Assembly (NCBI GenBank): GCA_025331565.1
Contig: JAFREQ010000041.1
Coordinates: forward strand, 1,178,001 to 1,242,000
Length of the DNA stretch: 64,000 nt
Reading direction: 5' to 3'
Source: Holacanthus passer
Taxonomy: Eukaryota; Chordata; Actinopteri; Pomacanthidae
The translations under genes and the position numbers were made by a program. The notes under the pieces are model-generated. The model was given only the letters and a program-made list of their open reading frames with translations, was not told the origin of the DNA and made no database searches. Below, piece after piece: positions 1 through 11,825 of this stretch (the stretch's first letter is position 1; each line of letters opens with the position of its first letter).

Positions 1-2870
1 TGGTAATAAGTTTTTAGCTTCATTACATTTTTATCCTCAACAATTTCAATTGTATCTTGAGATGTAGCAAAGGAATGAAGCAGTGTTTAAAAATTAACAC
101 TAAAAATGTGCAAAACTCTCAGCTACAATTTCAGCCACTGTGTAAATTTTAAGCTATTGTGTTTGCAAAAATTAACAGAGGACTTTCTTTTTTCACAGTG
201 AAAACTGGTGACCATGGTGGCAGCAGCTGAGTTCATCAACTGTACTTTACTTTATGAAATAGTCCTTGTATTAGTCCCATCACACGTTTCTTTTGAGCTC
301 TATTATTTTCTGGTTTAGATTTCTGTTTGAGTATTTGCACAGATAACGTGTGAAAGCATTGAACAGTGTGACTTGTCAGAACCTTACATCTCTGTCATGC
401 TGGCTCGCAGCAGTGTAACCAGAGGGCTCTCTTTAACAGATTGGAGTCAGACTGGATTTATGCACACGCCCAACAACCAGATGCTCCATGGTTTATGTTG
501 GTATGCGATGGCCCGGGAATCCTGAATGATGTCATTCACAGAGCCATAACGCTTTACAAACATTCCTGAAACAGACTGTTGTGCATCCCATGAGACAGTG
601 GCCAGAAACAGCCTGTTTATATGAGCAGCCCGTCTGCCATTCTGTTCTCTATGACGCTCCATTAATCTAAGTCTAAAGTGGCATTATGACAAGACCAGAG
701 ATGTGGCTAATTGAGTCTTCAAAAGCTTTGATATTAAGAACTAAATGAAAAAAAAGTGTTTGATAAGCTGCCTTCTTTTAAAAGGAAGAATAAAAGTTCC
801 CCAGTCTAATTTCAAACTTCAAAGCATAGCTTCCCTGACAAAATTTGGGTCGTATTTCCACAGTGAATAAGCATTGTGAGACTGCCTCTTTGAATTGTAA
901 TCAAGCTGAGGTCCGTGAGTAAACACGTTTGTCTCAGCAGCGGCGAACACTTCTCTCCTGTGACTTCAAACAGCTGAACTTTAGATACTGTACTCTTGAT
1001 TGTGTGGAAAATTTGCTTTGAAGATATCAGTGAACAAAAAGCGAGATGCTTGTTAATGTTCCTTTTTGTTTTCTTAATACATGTGAAAAATGTTACATGC
1101 AGAGAGAAATGAGACAATTTCAATACATACCAGAAATAGGACATCATGTTTATTTGCACACACATTGCATGGTTACTGTACAGTCCGTGCATGCATGCAG
1201 CAGATCAGTAAGCATATTTCTACCCTACCAACGATTTTATTTTGAAACCTTCTCTTCCTGCTTTAGTGATAAAAGACAGTGCTTCCTTGTCTGAAGGCAC
1301 AAGTGTTTATACCTGTTCCAAATGGCCACACTCAAGGCCTGCTGTCATAGAAAGGGGAAAGACTTGATGTCACATACAAATGGGATAACAGCATGCACTT
1401 TCAGACAGTCTCTCCTTGAAGGCGTTCATGGTGTTGCACTCGTTCACACACGTGAAAAAAGTGACAGAAGTAGTTGTGTGAAGAATGAAAAAGACAGGTG
1501 GAGAGAAAAGCTGAATCTCTGCACACCTGGCCAACCGTTGTTTCAAGTGGACATGATTGTTGCTTTCAGGAATTTCGGAGAAATTGTTGGGCACTGCCAT
1601 CCCAATTCAGTTGTCACAACGGTGAGGTGTTGCACTTGTCTGAAGCATTCAAATGCATAGACTTTCACATTTAGTTTAGTCAATACAAGGATGCACTGAT
1701 AATGATCGTTCTTTTCATCCTGCCGCATCGTCATCTTCTTCAGGACAGACACAGTAAAGTCGGTATATTAATAGTCTGTAATCCCCCACAAATATGGACG
1801 CCAGGCTTTCCAAACACAACACATATAAACCTTCACTATAGTCAACATTTTTATTTTAGCAATGTATCAGATGACTGTGTGTAATGTGAAAGATGTTACC
1901 ACCATTGGTACAGTAAATACAGCAAGGCAAAATTGAACCAGGAAGTCAGACTGATGTTTATAATGGAGAGTTTGGGTAATAATTTAACCATTTTACCCTC
2001 TTCCAAATACTTGGTGTGTAACATCTGACTGCTCATGTTGTCCTGATGGACCTATTTTGAGTACAAAAATGATCAAACCAACGGAGCTACAAACATAAAA
2101 CCCAAGATGTAATAAACAACTTTTCCCTTGAGTGCATCTAAACACACAGATTTCCATGACGTGCTGTTGTTTATTCAAGTCACGAAGTTCAGCCAACCCA
2201 AATTTGACTCATGAACCCCATCTTTTAGGCTAAATATACACCAGGTACAGAAGCAGAGCATAGCATGAGGCCTGATACTGACACCAGGCAGCTCCGTGTG
2301 GATTCTTTGACTCCCCCTGCCTTCCAATGGTGTTGACACCTCACTTCTAATCTCTCTCTGATTCCTCCAGGTGGAAGTGGGTGGTGGTAGCTCTCTGACA
2401 GTGATTATAGTGGTTGGTGGTGGTGGTGGCTACACGTGGGTGGAACTTTATTTATTCAGGCCAAACAGTCAGACTATTCTAGAACAGACACAAACTGCAT
2501 TCATTTCTGTCCAAAAAAACTAAAATAAAAAAAAAACCCTGAACAAACACAAAGTAGAAAACACATTTTTGTGTGAGTGTTTCTTTCAAACTATATTTTT
2601 TTATGAAAGATTGAGCTCTTACCCAAGTTAAATTTAGCTCCTTTCATACCCATTTCAAAAGACAGCAGTGCAAAATGTTTGCTGCCCCCCGGCTAAGAGT
2701 CCCAGTTAGGTCAGAGTTTAAAAGAAAAAAAGCTTCAGAGTGCCTGTAGCCCTGGGCAAATTTCACTGATTGCAATATAAAAAGGTGTGCTGAGGTCACG
2801 GCAAATACAAACCGAGCTCTCCTATATGAGACACTTTACTGTATACTTAGCTAATTTAACACTATTTCAG
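1..2870. other. Unassigned non-coding stretch
   Basis: I see no supported gene here. The open frames are short, overlap on both strands and lack recognisable domains. The sequence is AT-leaning, with a short TGG-rich run near 2411-2429 and no element I can name. It is consistent with intergenic or intronic fish DNA. Confidence 0.5.
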
Positions 2871-2872
2871 TC

Positions 2873-2889
2873 TGTGTGTGTGTGTGTGT
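2873..2889. repeat. Short (TG)n microsatellite
   Basis: An uninterrupted TG dinucleotide run of about eight units. It lies in a locally GC-richer patch (about 2870-3000) that gives open frames on both strands without recognisable domains. Confidence 0.85.
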
Positions 2890-3516
2890 ATCTGCCGAAT
2901 CAGACAGAGCGGCGGCGGGAGCTGGCGAGAGAAGCAGCAAGTGGGAGTGAGGCAGACAATCTGAGAGAGGGACACAGGGAGAATGCGTCAGCTGTCCTAA
3001 TGCTGCTATAGCTGGAGAGGTTATGGGTGTACACACTGCTGCCAAGCGTAATGAGGGTGCAGCACAATGACCACACAGACAGCCTCCGATAATTTCAGTC
3101 AACTTCCGCCTGTTTAGGAACGCTCTGTGACCTCACAGCACAAAACACAAGTGCTTCTTAAAAGATCATGTTGACTAGAAACAACCACTCATTTGAAGAC
3201 GCCATATAAAGAAACAGCTTCCGGTCGCGTCACTGGCTACTGATGTCATCTCAGCTCAAAAACCTGACCTATGAACAAGTTTTGGAGTCAGGACAGCATT
3301 TCTGTGGGAGAGTCTGGAGCTTCGCGTTGCATTTTTGTGGCACTCCACCTCGACACAAGACCCTGAAGACGCATTATAGGTTGATTTTTCAGTTCTCGCC
3401 GTCCTCGATTCCCAACAATGTAGAGACACGCTGTGTTTTCACAATCTTCAGAAACACATTCTTTTATCTGCAGCTCTTCAAGATTGGTGCACATTCTTTC
3501 TTTTCTGTAAATTATC

Positions 3517-3767
3517 AAAGGGGGAGGAAAAGAAATAAATGGCAGGAAAGGAAAGGAAGAAGGAGAAAAGGAAAGGGAAAGATTGCAAAAGGCAAAGAAA
3601 GGGAAAGAAAGGAAGGAAAGGCATGGCGGAGGACAGGAAGGGGAAAATACATAAATAAAAGAAGGGTATTAAAGAATGCGGAAAGGAAAAAAAATAAAGT
3701 GACAGGTAAAGGCAAGGCAATAGAAAGAAAAGGGCAGCATGGAACAGAAAGCACAAGAGGGAAGGTT
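3517..3767 (+). repeat. Purine-rich (GGAAA/GAAAG) low-complexity tract
   Basis: About 250 bases in which the plus strand is almost all A and G, built from irregular GGAAA, GAAAG and AGGAA units with rare pyrimidines. This composition opens a 184-codon frame on the plus strand (Lys/Arg/Gly/Glu-rich) and Phe/Leu/Pro/Ser-rich frames on the minus strand. These are compositional artefacts, not genes. Long purine:pyrimidine tracts can adopt triplex DNA and are often replication-slippage hotspots; that is inference here. Confidence 0.85.
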
Positions 3768-4413
3768 TTGAGCTGTGATTTGCTGGTTCAGTCCTAGTCC
3801 ATGAGACGATGAGTCTATCATCCTCCGTTGGCAAGGTCTATGTCCCGTGTCCTTGGGTTCCAGATTGCTTGGATCTGTCATACTGGGCAAGAGACAAATT
3901 CCATCAGCAGATGTCATGCTACTGTTGTGGGTAAGGGACCTTGGATGATGGGTACATATTATTGTGTTGTACATAAGGCCCACTAGAAAGCAAACCAGCA
4001 GTGAAACATTTGTTTGAATGTGGCAGAAATAACAGCAAACTGCGTGTTGAAACCATCTGCTTTAAATCAGCAACACAGCATCATGGCAGTTTGTGAAATA
4101 GTCATGAAATTTAATCTATAGGATTTGTGTATATGGACATAAATTTTCAATTTTGACTTTTGCTCATGTACTTATTCAAAAGTTTTTTCATGCCTGCACT
4201 ACATCCACCATCATTCTGTGGTCAAGTTTCATGGTTTGGGTTAAAATAACTTCTTCCATTTTGTGACTACTGCATGTACTGCCCTGATACTGGACTGAAA
4301 TCAATAGTGATAAAGTGCCCAAACAATAAAGAGCATGCCGTCTAGTGACCACCAGGTTAAAATATTCAGCATTCACACATCACGTTCAAAATCAGTATAA
4401 TGCTGTGTTTAAT
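3768..4413. other. Unassigned non-coding stretch
   Basis: Nothing recognisable: no domain-bearing frame, no tandem repeat and no element end I can identify. Confidence 0.4.
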
Positions 4414-4436
4414 GATAAGATAAGATAAGATAAGAT
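4414..4436 (-). repeat. (GATAA)n tract, possible antisense LINE 3' tail
   Basis: Four to five GATAA units. On the minus strand this reads (TTATC)n, the microsatellite-like 3' tail of many fish LINEs. The typical preceding text (a run like CCCCTNNGGGATNAATAAAG) is not clear in the adjacent plus-strand bases, so a simple microsatellite is equally possible. Confidence 0.45.
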
Positions 4437-5017
4437 ATGCATAAATGAGTTTCCACCCAAGAATTTCTCTTGGAATCGCATGTACACATACATATGCACA
4501 CATACTCCATACAATTATATAAAAGTAATTAAGTCTTATTCGTGAAGGTCTACAATGTGGGGAGTGGCAGGGCGTGCATATGGAGCTGCACCCTAGCGGC
4601 GCCCTCTATTGGCCAATGACCCGTGTCCTATATTTCCTATTTATTTATATTCAGGAGCTACTCAGGAACCAGTGGCGCTGCAGTTCAGAAAGGACAAAGA
4701 AAACAAATGAATTCTTAGAATAACTTTAATGCAATTCACATGGTAGCAAACAGAGCTCACTGAGCTGCAAATGAATGAAATACAAGGAAACCAAGAAACA
4801 CACGTAGTGCCAAAGCCATGACTTCTCTGACACTGAGATAGTGAAGTTCAAGGTTCAGGTTCTCTCCCTGTCATCAGTAATTCATATTCCCAAACCTTTA
4901 ATTGCCCGCATCACACATCACATTAGTAGACACCTGTTTCCTACTGCTGGTGATAGTTTGGAATTAAAGCTGAAAGCTATCTGGATCTTCCTGCTCCCTG
5001 TGCTGCTGTAACAATTG

Positions 5018-5053
5018 ATTTTCCCCTGCAGGATCAATTAAGTCTTATCTTAG
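5018..5053 (+). mobile_element. LINE 3'-tail remnant
   Basis: The text TTTTCCCCTGCAGGATCAAT followed by TAAG and a TCTTATCTTA run matches the usual teleost LINE terminus: pyrimidine run, 'ggatcaataaag', then a TTATC-type tail. No reverse-transcriptase coding sequence is visible upstream, so this would be a severely 5'-truncated insertion. The call rests on pattern recall. Confidence 0.5.
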
Positions 5054-5693
5054 AGAACCAATCAACCTCTCTCATTATTTGGAGAAACTCTATGTTTATA
5101 TTGCTTAAATAACACCAAGTTAACAAAGGCTGGTTTAATAAATTGGCCATTCATGGGAAACCACTTACTTTACCACCTCAAATGATCTCCTTCTGTAGAA
5201 GTTTATAGGAATACAATGGTCCCACAAGATTCACAACCTTCCTACCAAGGATAGTTGTGACCAGGTTTTCAGCCTTATCTTATAGACAGGTCCACTATGA
5301 TTCATTCACCACTGAGTATATGGCCACGATGTTTCTTTTAGGTTGTTTCATGTGAATCCTGATGTCGTCTTCCTCTAGAGAAAGAAATCTATTAGAATAT
5401 CTTATGCCAATACTAGTACTAGTAAAGTAATATAGGCATTTCTTTCTTTTAAATAGCTTTATTCACTCTGAGAACTTTTTCAGACTTTTCAGAACTCGCT
5501 GTCAAATCTCAGAATATGGCTTCAAAAATCAACAGGCTCTTGTTCGAACAGTTGGAACTGTGAACGGTTGACTTCGTTTTGTGTCATTTCAGACTTGACA
5601 ATTAGTGACTGAAATAACTTGCTATGCTTAACATTACTACAATAACCTAAATAAACTCAGTGATGGTCTACTTTTGAAATTTTTCCCCCCTTA

Positions 5694-6148
5694 ACAACCC
5701 TGATTCCAAAGTTGGGATGCTATGTGAAACATAAATGAAACAGAATGTGATAAATGTCTAATCCTTTTTGACATAGACTCAATTCAAAACAGTACAAAGA
5801 CAATACACTTAATGTTTTGCCTCATCATCTTCATTTGATTTTTGCAAATATATGTTTATTCTGAATTTGATGTCAGCAGCATGTTTCAAACAAGTTGAGG
5901 ACAGGAGCAACAAAAGACTGTGAAAGTTGTGGACTGATCCAAAAACACCTGTTTGGATCATTCCACAGGTAAACAGGTTCATTGGTAACAGATGATAGGA
6001 TCATGATTGGTTTGAAAGGTTCATCCTGGAAAGACTCAGTCGTTCACAAGCGAGGATGGAAACACTCAGAAACACTTTCTCAAATTGTTGTCATTAAACA
6101 CAGTTCATTTACAAACTTACAAACTTACAAAATACAAACGGGGTTGTA
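5694..6148 (+). mobile_element. Tc1-like DNA transposon remnant (left end, internally deleted)
   Basis: The left terminus reads CAACCCTGATTCCAAAGTTG and continues through text I recall from a widespread fish Tc1/mariner-like family, including 'caacaaaagactgtgaaagt', 'caggtaaacaggttcattgg' and 'cagtcgttcacaagcgagga'. The transposase gene that would follow is missing. After about 6062 the sequence departs from the family, and a GGGGTTGTA at 6140-6148 may be a decayed opposite terminus, which would make this a roughly 450-bp non-autonomous copy. The first 100 bases are the inverted counterpart of the segment at 56869-56982. It cannot mobilise itself. Confidence 0.75.
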
Positions 6149-6149
6149 T

Positions 6150-7430
6150 TAAATCCCATGAAACAACCTTATATATAATGTTATCAATGCGCAGTTTGTG
6201 GAATTGTAAGTTTAAAAAAAGAGGGATTCAGTCTCATAATGTAAAACAGTTATTTGACCCTCTTTTCTACAAAAAAAAAAAAATCCACCTGGCAAACATT
6301 TATTAAAAGGTTTGCCCTGGTTTGCTGACAGACTTTCCAGTGTTTCTGTAGCTCTCTAGTAACAGCAGGCCAGGTTTTATTCTACAATAAAAATGCATGA
6401 TTTTTCACCAATCCAGCAGACTAATTAATTTGTTCATCACCTCTAGGGTGAGCTGTCATTCTGTCTCTGGGGAAAAGCCGAGCATGAACTCACACTAAGG
6501 TTGTATTTTCCACACAGCCGGGACTCTGAGATGCTAGTTATCCTTTCATAGGCTGACAGGAGAGAAAGAAAAAAACACACTCTGAGGTTTCACCCCTCAC
6601 AAGCTCCTAAGTCTCTGGAGGACAGCTGGTCTGATAGCTGGCTACAGGCACTGTGACACCCACTTTTTATTGGTGCACAATTAACTGCAGGGCTGGGAAT
6701 GAATTTAGGCATAGACACATCAATCGCATTCCTGAGGACAGCAGGGCTCCTCATAACCTTGTCTGAAGTCCCCAGATTGTTTATATTGTTCAGTTTATTT
6801 AACCTCCATAGAAGCAGATAGACCCCCAGAGATTGTCCTTTTTTCATGCTGCCTTGAAAGCACCATCATATTTGGAATTCCAAGAGCAGCGCAACCTAAT
6901 CGAGATCGAGAGTGTGTTTCTTACAAGATACAACATATTGGCCTCTGCATTTAGAGCCTCAAGGTTTTAGGATTCCATCACTTTTTGTGTGACTAGATAT
7001 GCACCGTGGACCACAGACACAGGAATCCAATTTTTGTGACAATTTATTGAGGACAAGAACCTTTCAGATGTTCCACTGGCAGTGATGGCACGATTGCCTC
7101 TGTGCTGGCGTGTCATTGCTGTTCTTCAGCTACCTGCTGAAACCTTCTCTTGACTGGTTGTGTGGACAGGTAGAAAGACTGTCCACATCTACTTCCTTGA
7201 CAGACATCCTCATTTTTTCGCCTGTTAAGGGGGCAGTGCACACCCTTACCTTAAACCATGTTGACTTTTTTATGTGTGAGTCATATGGCTGCCTGGCTTG
7301 AGAGCATGGAAGAATTACTGAGTGGGCCAACTGCACACAGGGGGCCCAAGGGATCAGGAGGCCCCTGGACCTGAGCGTCTGTATGAAGTGACTGTTCACA
7401 TTTCTTGTTTGACAGTCAATCAGACAAATA
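6150..7430. other. Unassigned non-coding stretch
   Basis: A run of 13 A bases lies near 6271-6283. No gene, element end or tandem array is recognised. Frames on both strands near 7110-7550 overlap each other and have no domain signature. Confidence 0.4.
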
Positions 7431-7431
7431 C

Positions 7432-7790
7432 AGTCTGTTTGAGATGCACCACGGCCACAAAGAGACACAAAATGAATACAAAGAAAGGCAAAATGATAGC
7501 ATAGGGAATCTACCCTCACCATACAGACGTAACAACCACAAAGAGACAAAAAAGGACCACAAAAAAAGAAAAAAGGTTACGAAGAGACGCAAAACAACTA
7601 CAGAGACATAAAGTGACCACAAAGAGATGCAAAATGACTACCAAGAGGACGGAGACAGAGAGAAAAGACAACGATTACAAAGGCATAAAAAATAACCACA
7701 AGGACACAAAATGCTTGTCATTTAGTGTGTCTTTGACACTTTGATGCAAAATGACCACAAAGACATGCAAACGACCACAACCGACTTGTC
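7432..7790 (+). repeat. Degenerate minisatellite, ~24-bp 'ACCACAAAGAGACACAAAATG' type
   Basis: Diverged copies of a unit close to ACCACAAAGAGACACAAAAT recur through this stretch, for example GGCCACAAAGAGACACAAAA at 7452, ACCACAAAGAGACAAAAAAG near 7534, GACCACAAAGAGATGCAAAA near 7615 and ATGACCACAAAGACATGCAA near 7751. Spacers include a non-repeat insert near 7500-7530 and a patch at 7710-7740 where the motif briefly reads as its complement. The frames here, including Lys/Arg-rich ones, are by-products of the repeat. I recall this minisatellite type as common in spiny-rayed fishes. Confidence 0.75.
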
Positions 7791-9040
7791 AATGTGTCTT
7801 TTCCAGTCTGTGTGTCTTGCTTCTCTGTAGGAGAGGTGGCTTTTTACATGGCTGCGCCCAGTGACCCATTGTCTCATAATCCATCCATGTTTGTCTGGGT
7901 GTTGAAAATGAAGACTGGCACTTCTCACAACCAGTAAAAAGAGGAAAAACAAGCTACTGCTGATGCTATGAGATTACTTCATTTACATTCATTTACATTC
8001 TACCAAACAAACAAATAAAAAAAAAGAAAACATATTCTGCATAGGTCAAATTTTCCTTGTCTAACCGCAGCTGTGAATCGATACCTGTAATTACTCTCAC
8101 TGTGCTGGTTTGACTCTTAGCCCTGCAGTTATAAAAAAAGCTTTTGTTTTGCATGGTGTTGGATTGGTAATGAAATACAGGCAGCGTTTCAGGGCCCTCA
8201 GCGAATGAGGGTCTAATTCCTAATTTCAGGATTATTTTGAAAAGGCTGTTATGTTATTTTCCCTGTGAAGCCGTGACATCTGAACTTACCCATTTATGTA
8301 ACTGTGAATCTAAAGTCGAAAGGTTCAAAATGAGTGGGCTATGCCTTCCTCTGCCCCTTCGAGGTGTAGGAGAAAGAACATATTCACATGAAGCTCTCTC
8401 CATGCTAACTCACAGGATATCTGACATGTGGAGCTGCAGGCTAACTATCAGAAATGGAAGGGGCAGCTCTCAGAAGCACTTTGTTTCTCCACAACCCTTG
8501 TATCAATACATAAAAATGTGGCAATACTTTCAGGCCTCATGTTTATGCATGACTGCGCCTTAGCTAAGATCTTTTTTGCATTGCGAGAAAAGCTTGTGGT
8601 TTAAGTGTCCGTAAATAGACTCTTGGCTGTCCTGTGTGGGAGGACTGGTGGAAGTCAGTGAACCCAAAAAGAATGTCGAGCTAAATGAAATGTCTTGCCA
8701 GTACACCTGATTCACATTAAAGCCATTATCTTTGGTCATTCACTTGGTCTGTATCTATTTTTCATAGCTGTTACATCAGGGGGTAAACTGGCAATGGCTC
8801 TGCAATTTATTGTGAAATACAGGAGCTTATTCACAATCACTGTCTTCAGTGTTAGGATTATGTGTGGACAATTATGGAAATTTATATCTGGAGGATTATA
8901 CATTCAAGGTAGCACAACTTAAGTGGCTGCTAAATGTATTTTTTGTACCCAGTGGAAATATGTAAAGAGCTCCAATGGCACTTACGAATCAAATATGGCC
9001 AGGTTCCCTCTGGACCTAAAGAAGCCCAAATTTAACCCTT
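7791..9040. other. Unassigned non-coding stretch
   Basis: No recognisable gene, repeat family or regulatory signature. The 108- and 75-codon frames here show no domain and no coding bias that I can judge. Confidence 0.4.
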
Positions 9041-9044
9041 ATTT

Positions 9045-9345
9045 AAAGCTGTACTAAACTAGGTTTTTTATATTGGCTACAAACTACAAACTTTGCCCCT
9101 GCCAACTTTTTTCAACCCATAAGGGAGCTGTTTTCAGCATAAAAGCCCTGATAAACCCTGTGTACACAAGCTGCACAGCACCAAGGATGGACACTGTTGG
9201 CCACTGGCTGGTGAACATAATGGAGCATTTAGCAGCTAAAGAGGCAGATATTTTTTTCATGTTCATGCTCCGGCCTATAGGGGAAACCTGGCGCAGCATG
9301 AAAAATGAGACTCCCCTCTTTTCAGCCCCCAAGAACCACCAAGAG
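9045..9345 (+). repeat. Mid-repetitive teleost element, family A, sense copy
   Basis: The segment starts with an AAGCTGTACTAAACTAGG-type head and includes GTTGGCCACTGGCTGGTGAA and AGCATTTAGCAGCTAAAGAG followed by GCAGATAT. I recall this text from an abundant percomorph repeat of unknown class. The same family occurs in antisense at 25850-26090, 54240-54560 and 61780-61855. The 106-codon frame inside is not a gene: its complement is also open and the other copies are closed. Confidence 0.6.
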
Positions 9346-9879
9346 ATTTCAACCCAAAAAATATTTATTACTCATAACTTTTGGGACACTTAAGCTTCAG
9401 GGTGGGCTAACAGCAAAATAAGAAATAAAATGAGACTAAATCAATTCAGCCTGTAATTGTCTACTCAGAACACTAAACTCCCAGCACAAAAACAGGAAAA
9501 AGGAAAAATAAAAATACTACTCATCTCTACGGAGCCTACGCAGGCCTGCTACATACCACATAATACTATTCACAATATTTTACAATCGTGAGCAACGGCA
9601 CGCTGATGGCTGCAACTGGGAGAAAGAAGATCCACGAAAGAGATGCTAGAGGACGCTGGCCTCATAAACCAGTATCTGCCAGACTGGAACCACTGAGCTT
9701 CATGAAACAAGCTACACACTCACCTATACGGTCATGCAGACAGAAAGGCTCACCTGCAGCCCAGCACACACTCAGAGCCACCACAGCACGTTCACAAGAG
9801 AGAGAGGGAGGGAGCCACAATCAGACGCAGGACATAATATACACATTTACAAACTAGACAACTTTGAGGCCTGACATCA
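9346..9879. other. Unassigned stretch with an 89-codon frame
   Basis: A GC-richer patch (about 9588-9857) gives an open frame rich in Arg, His and Ser. No domain is recognised. The text around AGCCCAGCACACACTCAGAG resembles repeat DNA rather than an exon, but I cannot name a family. Confidence 0.3.
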
Positions 9880-9884
9880 ACCCA

Positions 9885-10310
9885 GTTTTAAAGCTGTGCT
9901 AATCAATAATTTTTATGTTAAGAACATATCAAGTGATTATTTGCAACATGAAGGGATCCACAGAAAATGCTGCAGTTCCCCCCAGCCGTTTTGAGCTTTT
10001 CACTTCCTTTAGCTTTAGCTCATTGTTTTGGCTTTCTGGCTCACAAACATCACCATCATCGACAAAGCTCAATTGTGTTTTATTTGACTTAAGCCATACT
10101 CTACTTCAAGATGTTCTTCTGCCCAAGGTTTTCTGGCTGTTGCCTCAACCAAATTCTAAACTAAAAGACATCAAGCATTTACAGATTAGTGTCCTCAAAT
10201 CCAACTGCAAAGGAAACAAAAATATACAAGATTATCCGCAAAGAGAAGGTGGTGAAGTCAGTGGGAGACCATCAGTTTGCAGAGAGGTCAGTCTTACTCA
10301 ATAAGAAACA
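9885..10310 (+). repeat. Possible mid-repetitive teleost element
   Basis: It begins AAAGCTGTGCTAATCAATAA and includes CCCCCAGCCGTTTTGAGCTT and GCTCATTGTTTTGGCTTTCT. This matches my memory of a percomorph interspersed repeat that opens with 'aaagctacactaatcaat'. The class is unknown and no terminal structure is clear. The 129-codon frame across it is probably incidental. Confidence 0.4.
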
Positions 10311-11825
10311 ACATTACCCTGTGGAGAGGAGAAGGACCTTGAAGAGACCAAACTGAAGAACTCCTCCATGTCTATAGTAGTGTGGTGTTATGCAATGTTA
10401 TGAACAGGACATTGTACATTTTGTAAAGGTTTTTTATGGACTGGAGCACAGAAGGATATGGGTTAGCATGTTTCTTGTATTCCCTAAGAGTTGCGGATAT
10501 ATTGTCAGTATGTTCATTTCAAATTGTGAAGATCAGTATGTGAGGCTTTATGTTAAGGTCGCATACTTTCCTATAAAGGGAAATGTTTGAGGTTATCACT
10601 GCACTTTCCTTTGTGAAGGTTAAGTAGCAAGTTTGTTTCTTTTAATGCATAAATGTACTAACTGGGGGAGAAGTGAGTCAAAGTTGTGTATGTCGCAGGG
10701 CTGGTTGTCACGTTGAAGTGTAGTGTTGAGACTGTGTTTGTCAGCACGGAGCATTTAGTGACTTTTTCTCCACAATTGCAGGTACTATGTTTATGCATGG
10801 CTATTTCTTTTGTTATTTTTCTGACAGAAAATACAATATGGTTGGATTATTTTGTATATGTAATTTGTACTTTATTTAGTCTTTTTGTAATACCATAATG
10901 AAGGTTTTGTTTCGCCACAATTGCAGACGCTGAGAGCAAGCGAGCAGTGAGGATCTGTGAATGTCCTGTTTCTCCATAATTGCCTTTTGCTGTTGCTGCT
11001 GGGTGGTAAATAAATTGCTCAAAGACATTGCTGGGAAGTGTGCCTTTTCTTTCTACACAGCACAGTGCACTTAGACCCACTGCATGTGCAGACTGTCTTA
11101 AACAGCCTGACTGCTGAGAACTTCAAGGAGCTGCTGAAAAACAAACAACAGAGAAAGGGGAGAGGATGAAGTGAGTCACCGACCTCGTCTTTGATAAGGT
11201 TATATTGAAGTCCTCCTCTGTTTACCTCTGTACTGTACATGTTGTTATATTCACACACATAATTGGCGAGTTTGAGGTCTAGGTTGAAAAAAGCATCCTC
11301 TGTGTTTGTCAGCTGGTCATTATTGAAAATATAGGTCTGTTGCAAATATTATTGATTGAAATGCTCTGCCAAAACCTCTGTAACTCTGAAATGTGAACTT
11401 GGCCCTTCATGGTAGACAACAGCTGAAGTAAGCTTGGATATCAATTGCAATGAATTCCAACAGTGCTGCAATTTCATTGTAAAAAAAGAAGAAGAAGAAG
11501 AAAAGAGGAAAAGAAGAAATTCATTGACCAAATCAATTTTTCTCTCTGTCCATCTATATTCACAGCATGTTCCAAACACTGAATATGGCTAAATACACAA
11601 CTTCTGTTTGATGCTACAAAGTTAGTGGTCAACTGTCACTTGTAATTAGGCTTGTTTACAGTAAGGTGGTAATGCTTTGGTATTTCAATACCAAAGGAGA
11701 TTCAAATAAAGAGATTGGGACTGTGAATGTGTTTAAAACTTGTAAAATGTAGTAATAACAATAATAATAATCTTTCATATCAGAGAGACAAGCCATAACA
11801 TAAAAAACCTATATATTATACCTAC
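10311..11825. other. Unassigned non-coding stretch with GAA-rich patch
   Basis: Holds a short imperfect (GAA)n/AGAAG run at about 11481-11518 and an (AAT)n run near 11755-11771. Otherwise nothing recognisable. The short frames around 11019-11579 on the minus strand have no domain signature. Confidence 0.4.

Noticed and set aside
3243..3797. 184-codon plus-strand frame
   Set aside because: It is produced by the purine-rich tract. The protein is Lys/Arg/Gly/Glu low complexity, with no domain or splice context.
4414..4436. GATA transcription-factor site cluster
   Set aside because: The perfect pentamer array is better explained as a microsatellite or LINE tail.
7130..7549. 139-codon minus-strand frame
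   Set aside because: Its upstream part is the complement of the minisatellite, and the rest has no domain.
7432..7790. CRISPR-like array
   Set aside because: Repeats are diverged and spacers irregular. This is a eukaryotic minisatellite, and the window has no cas genes.
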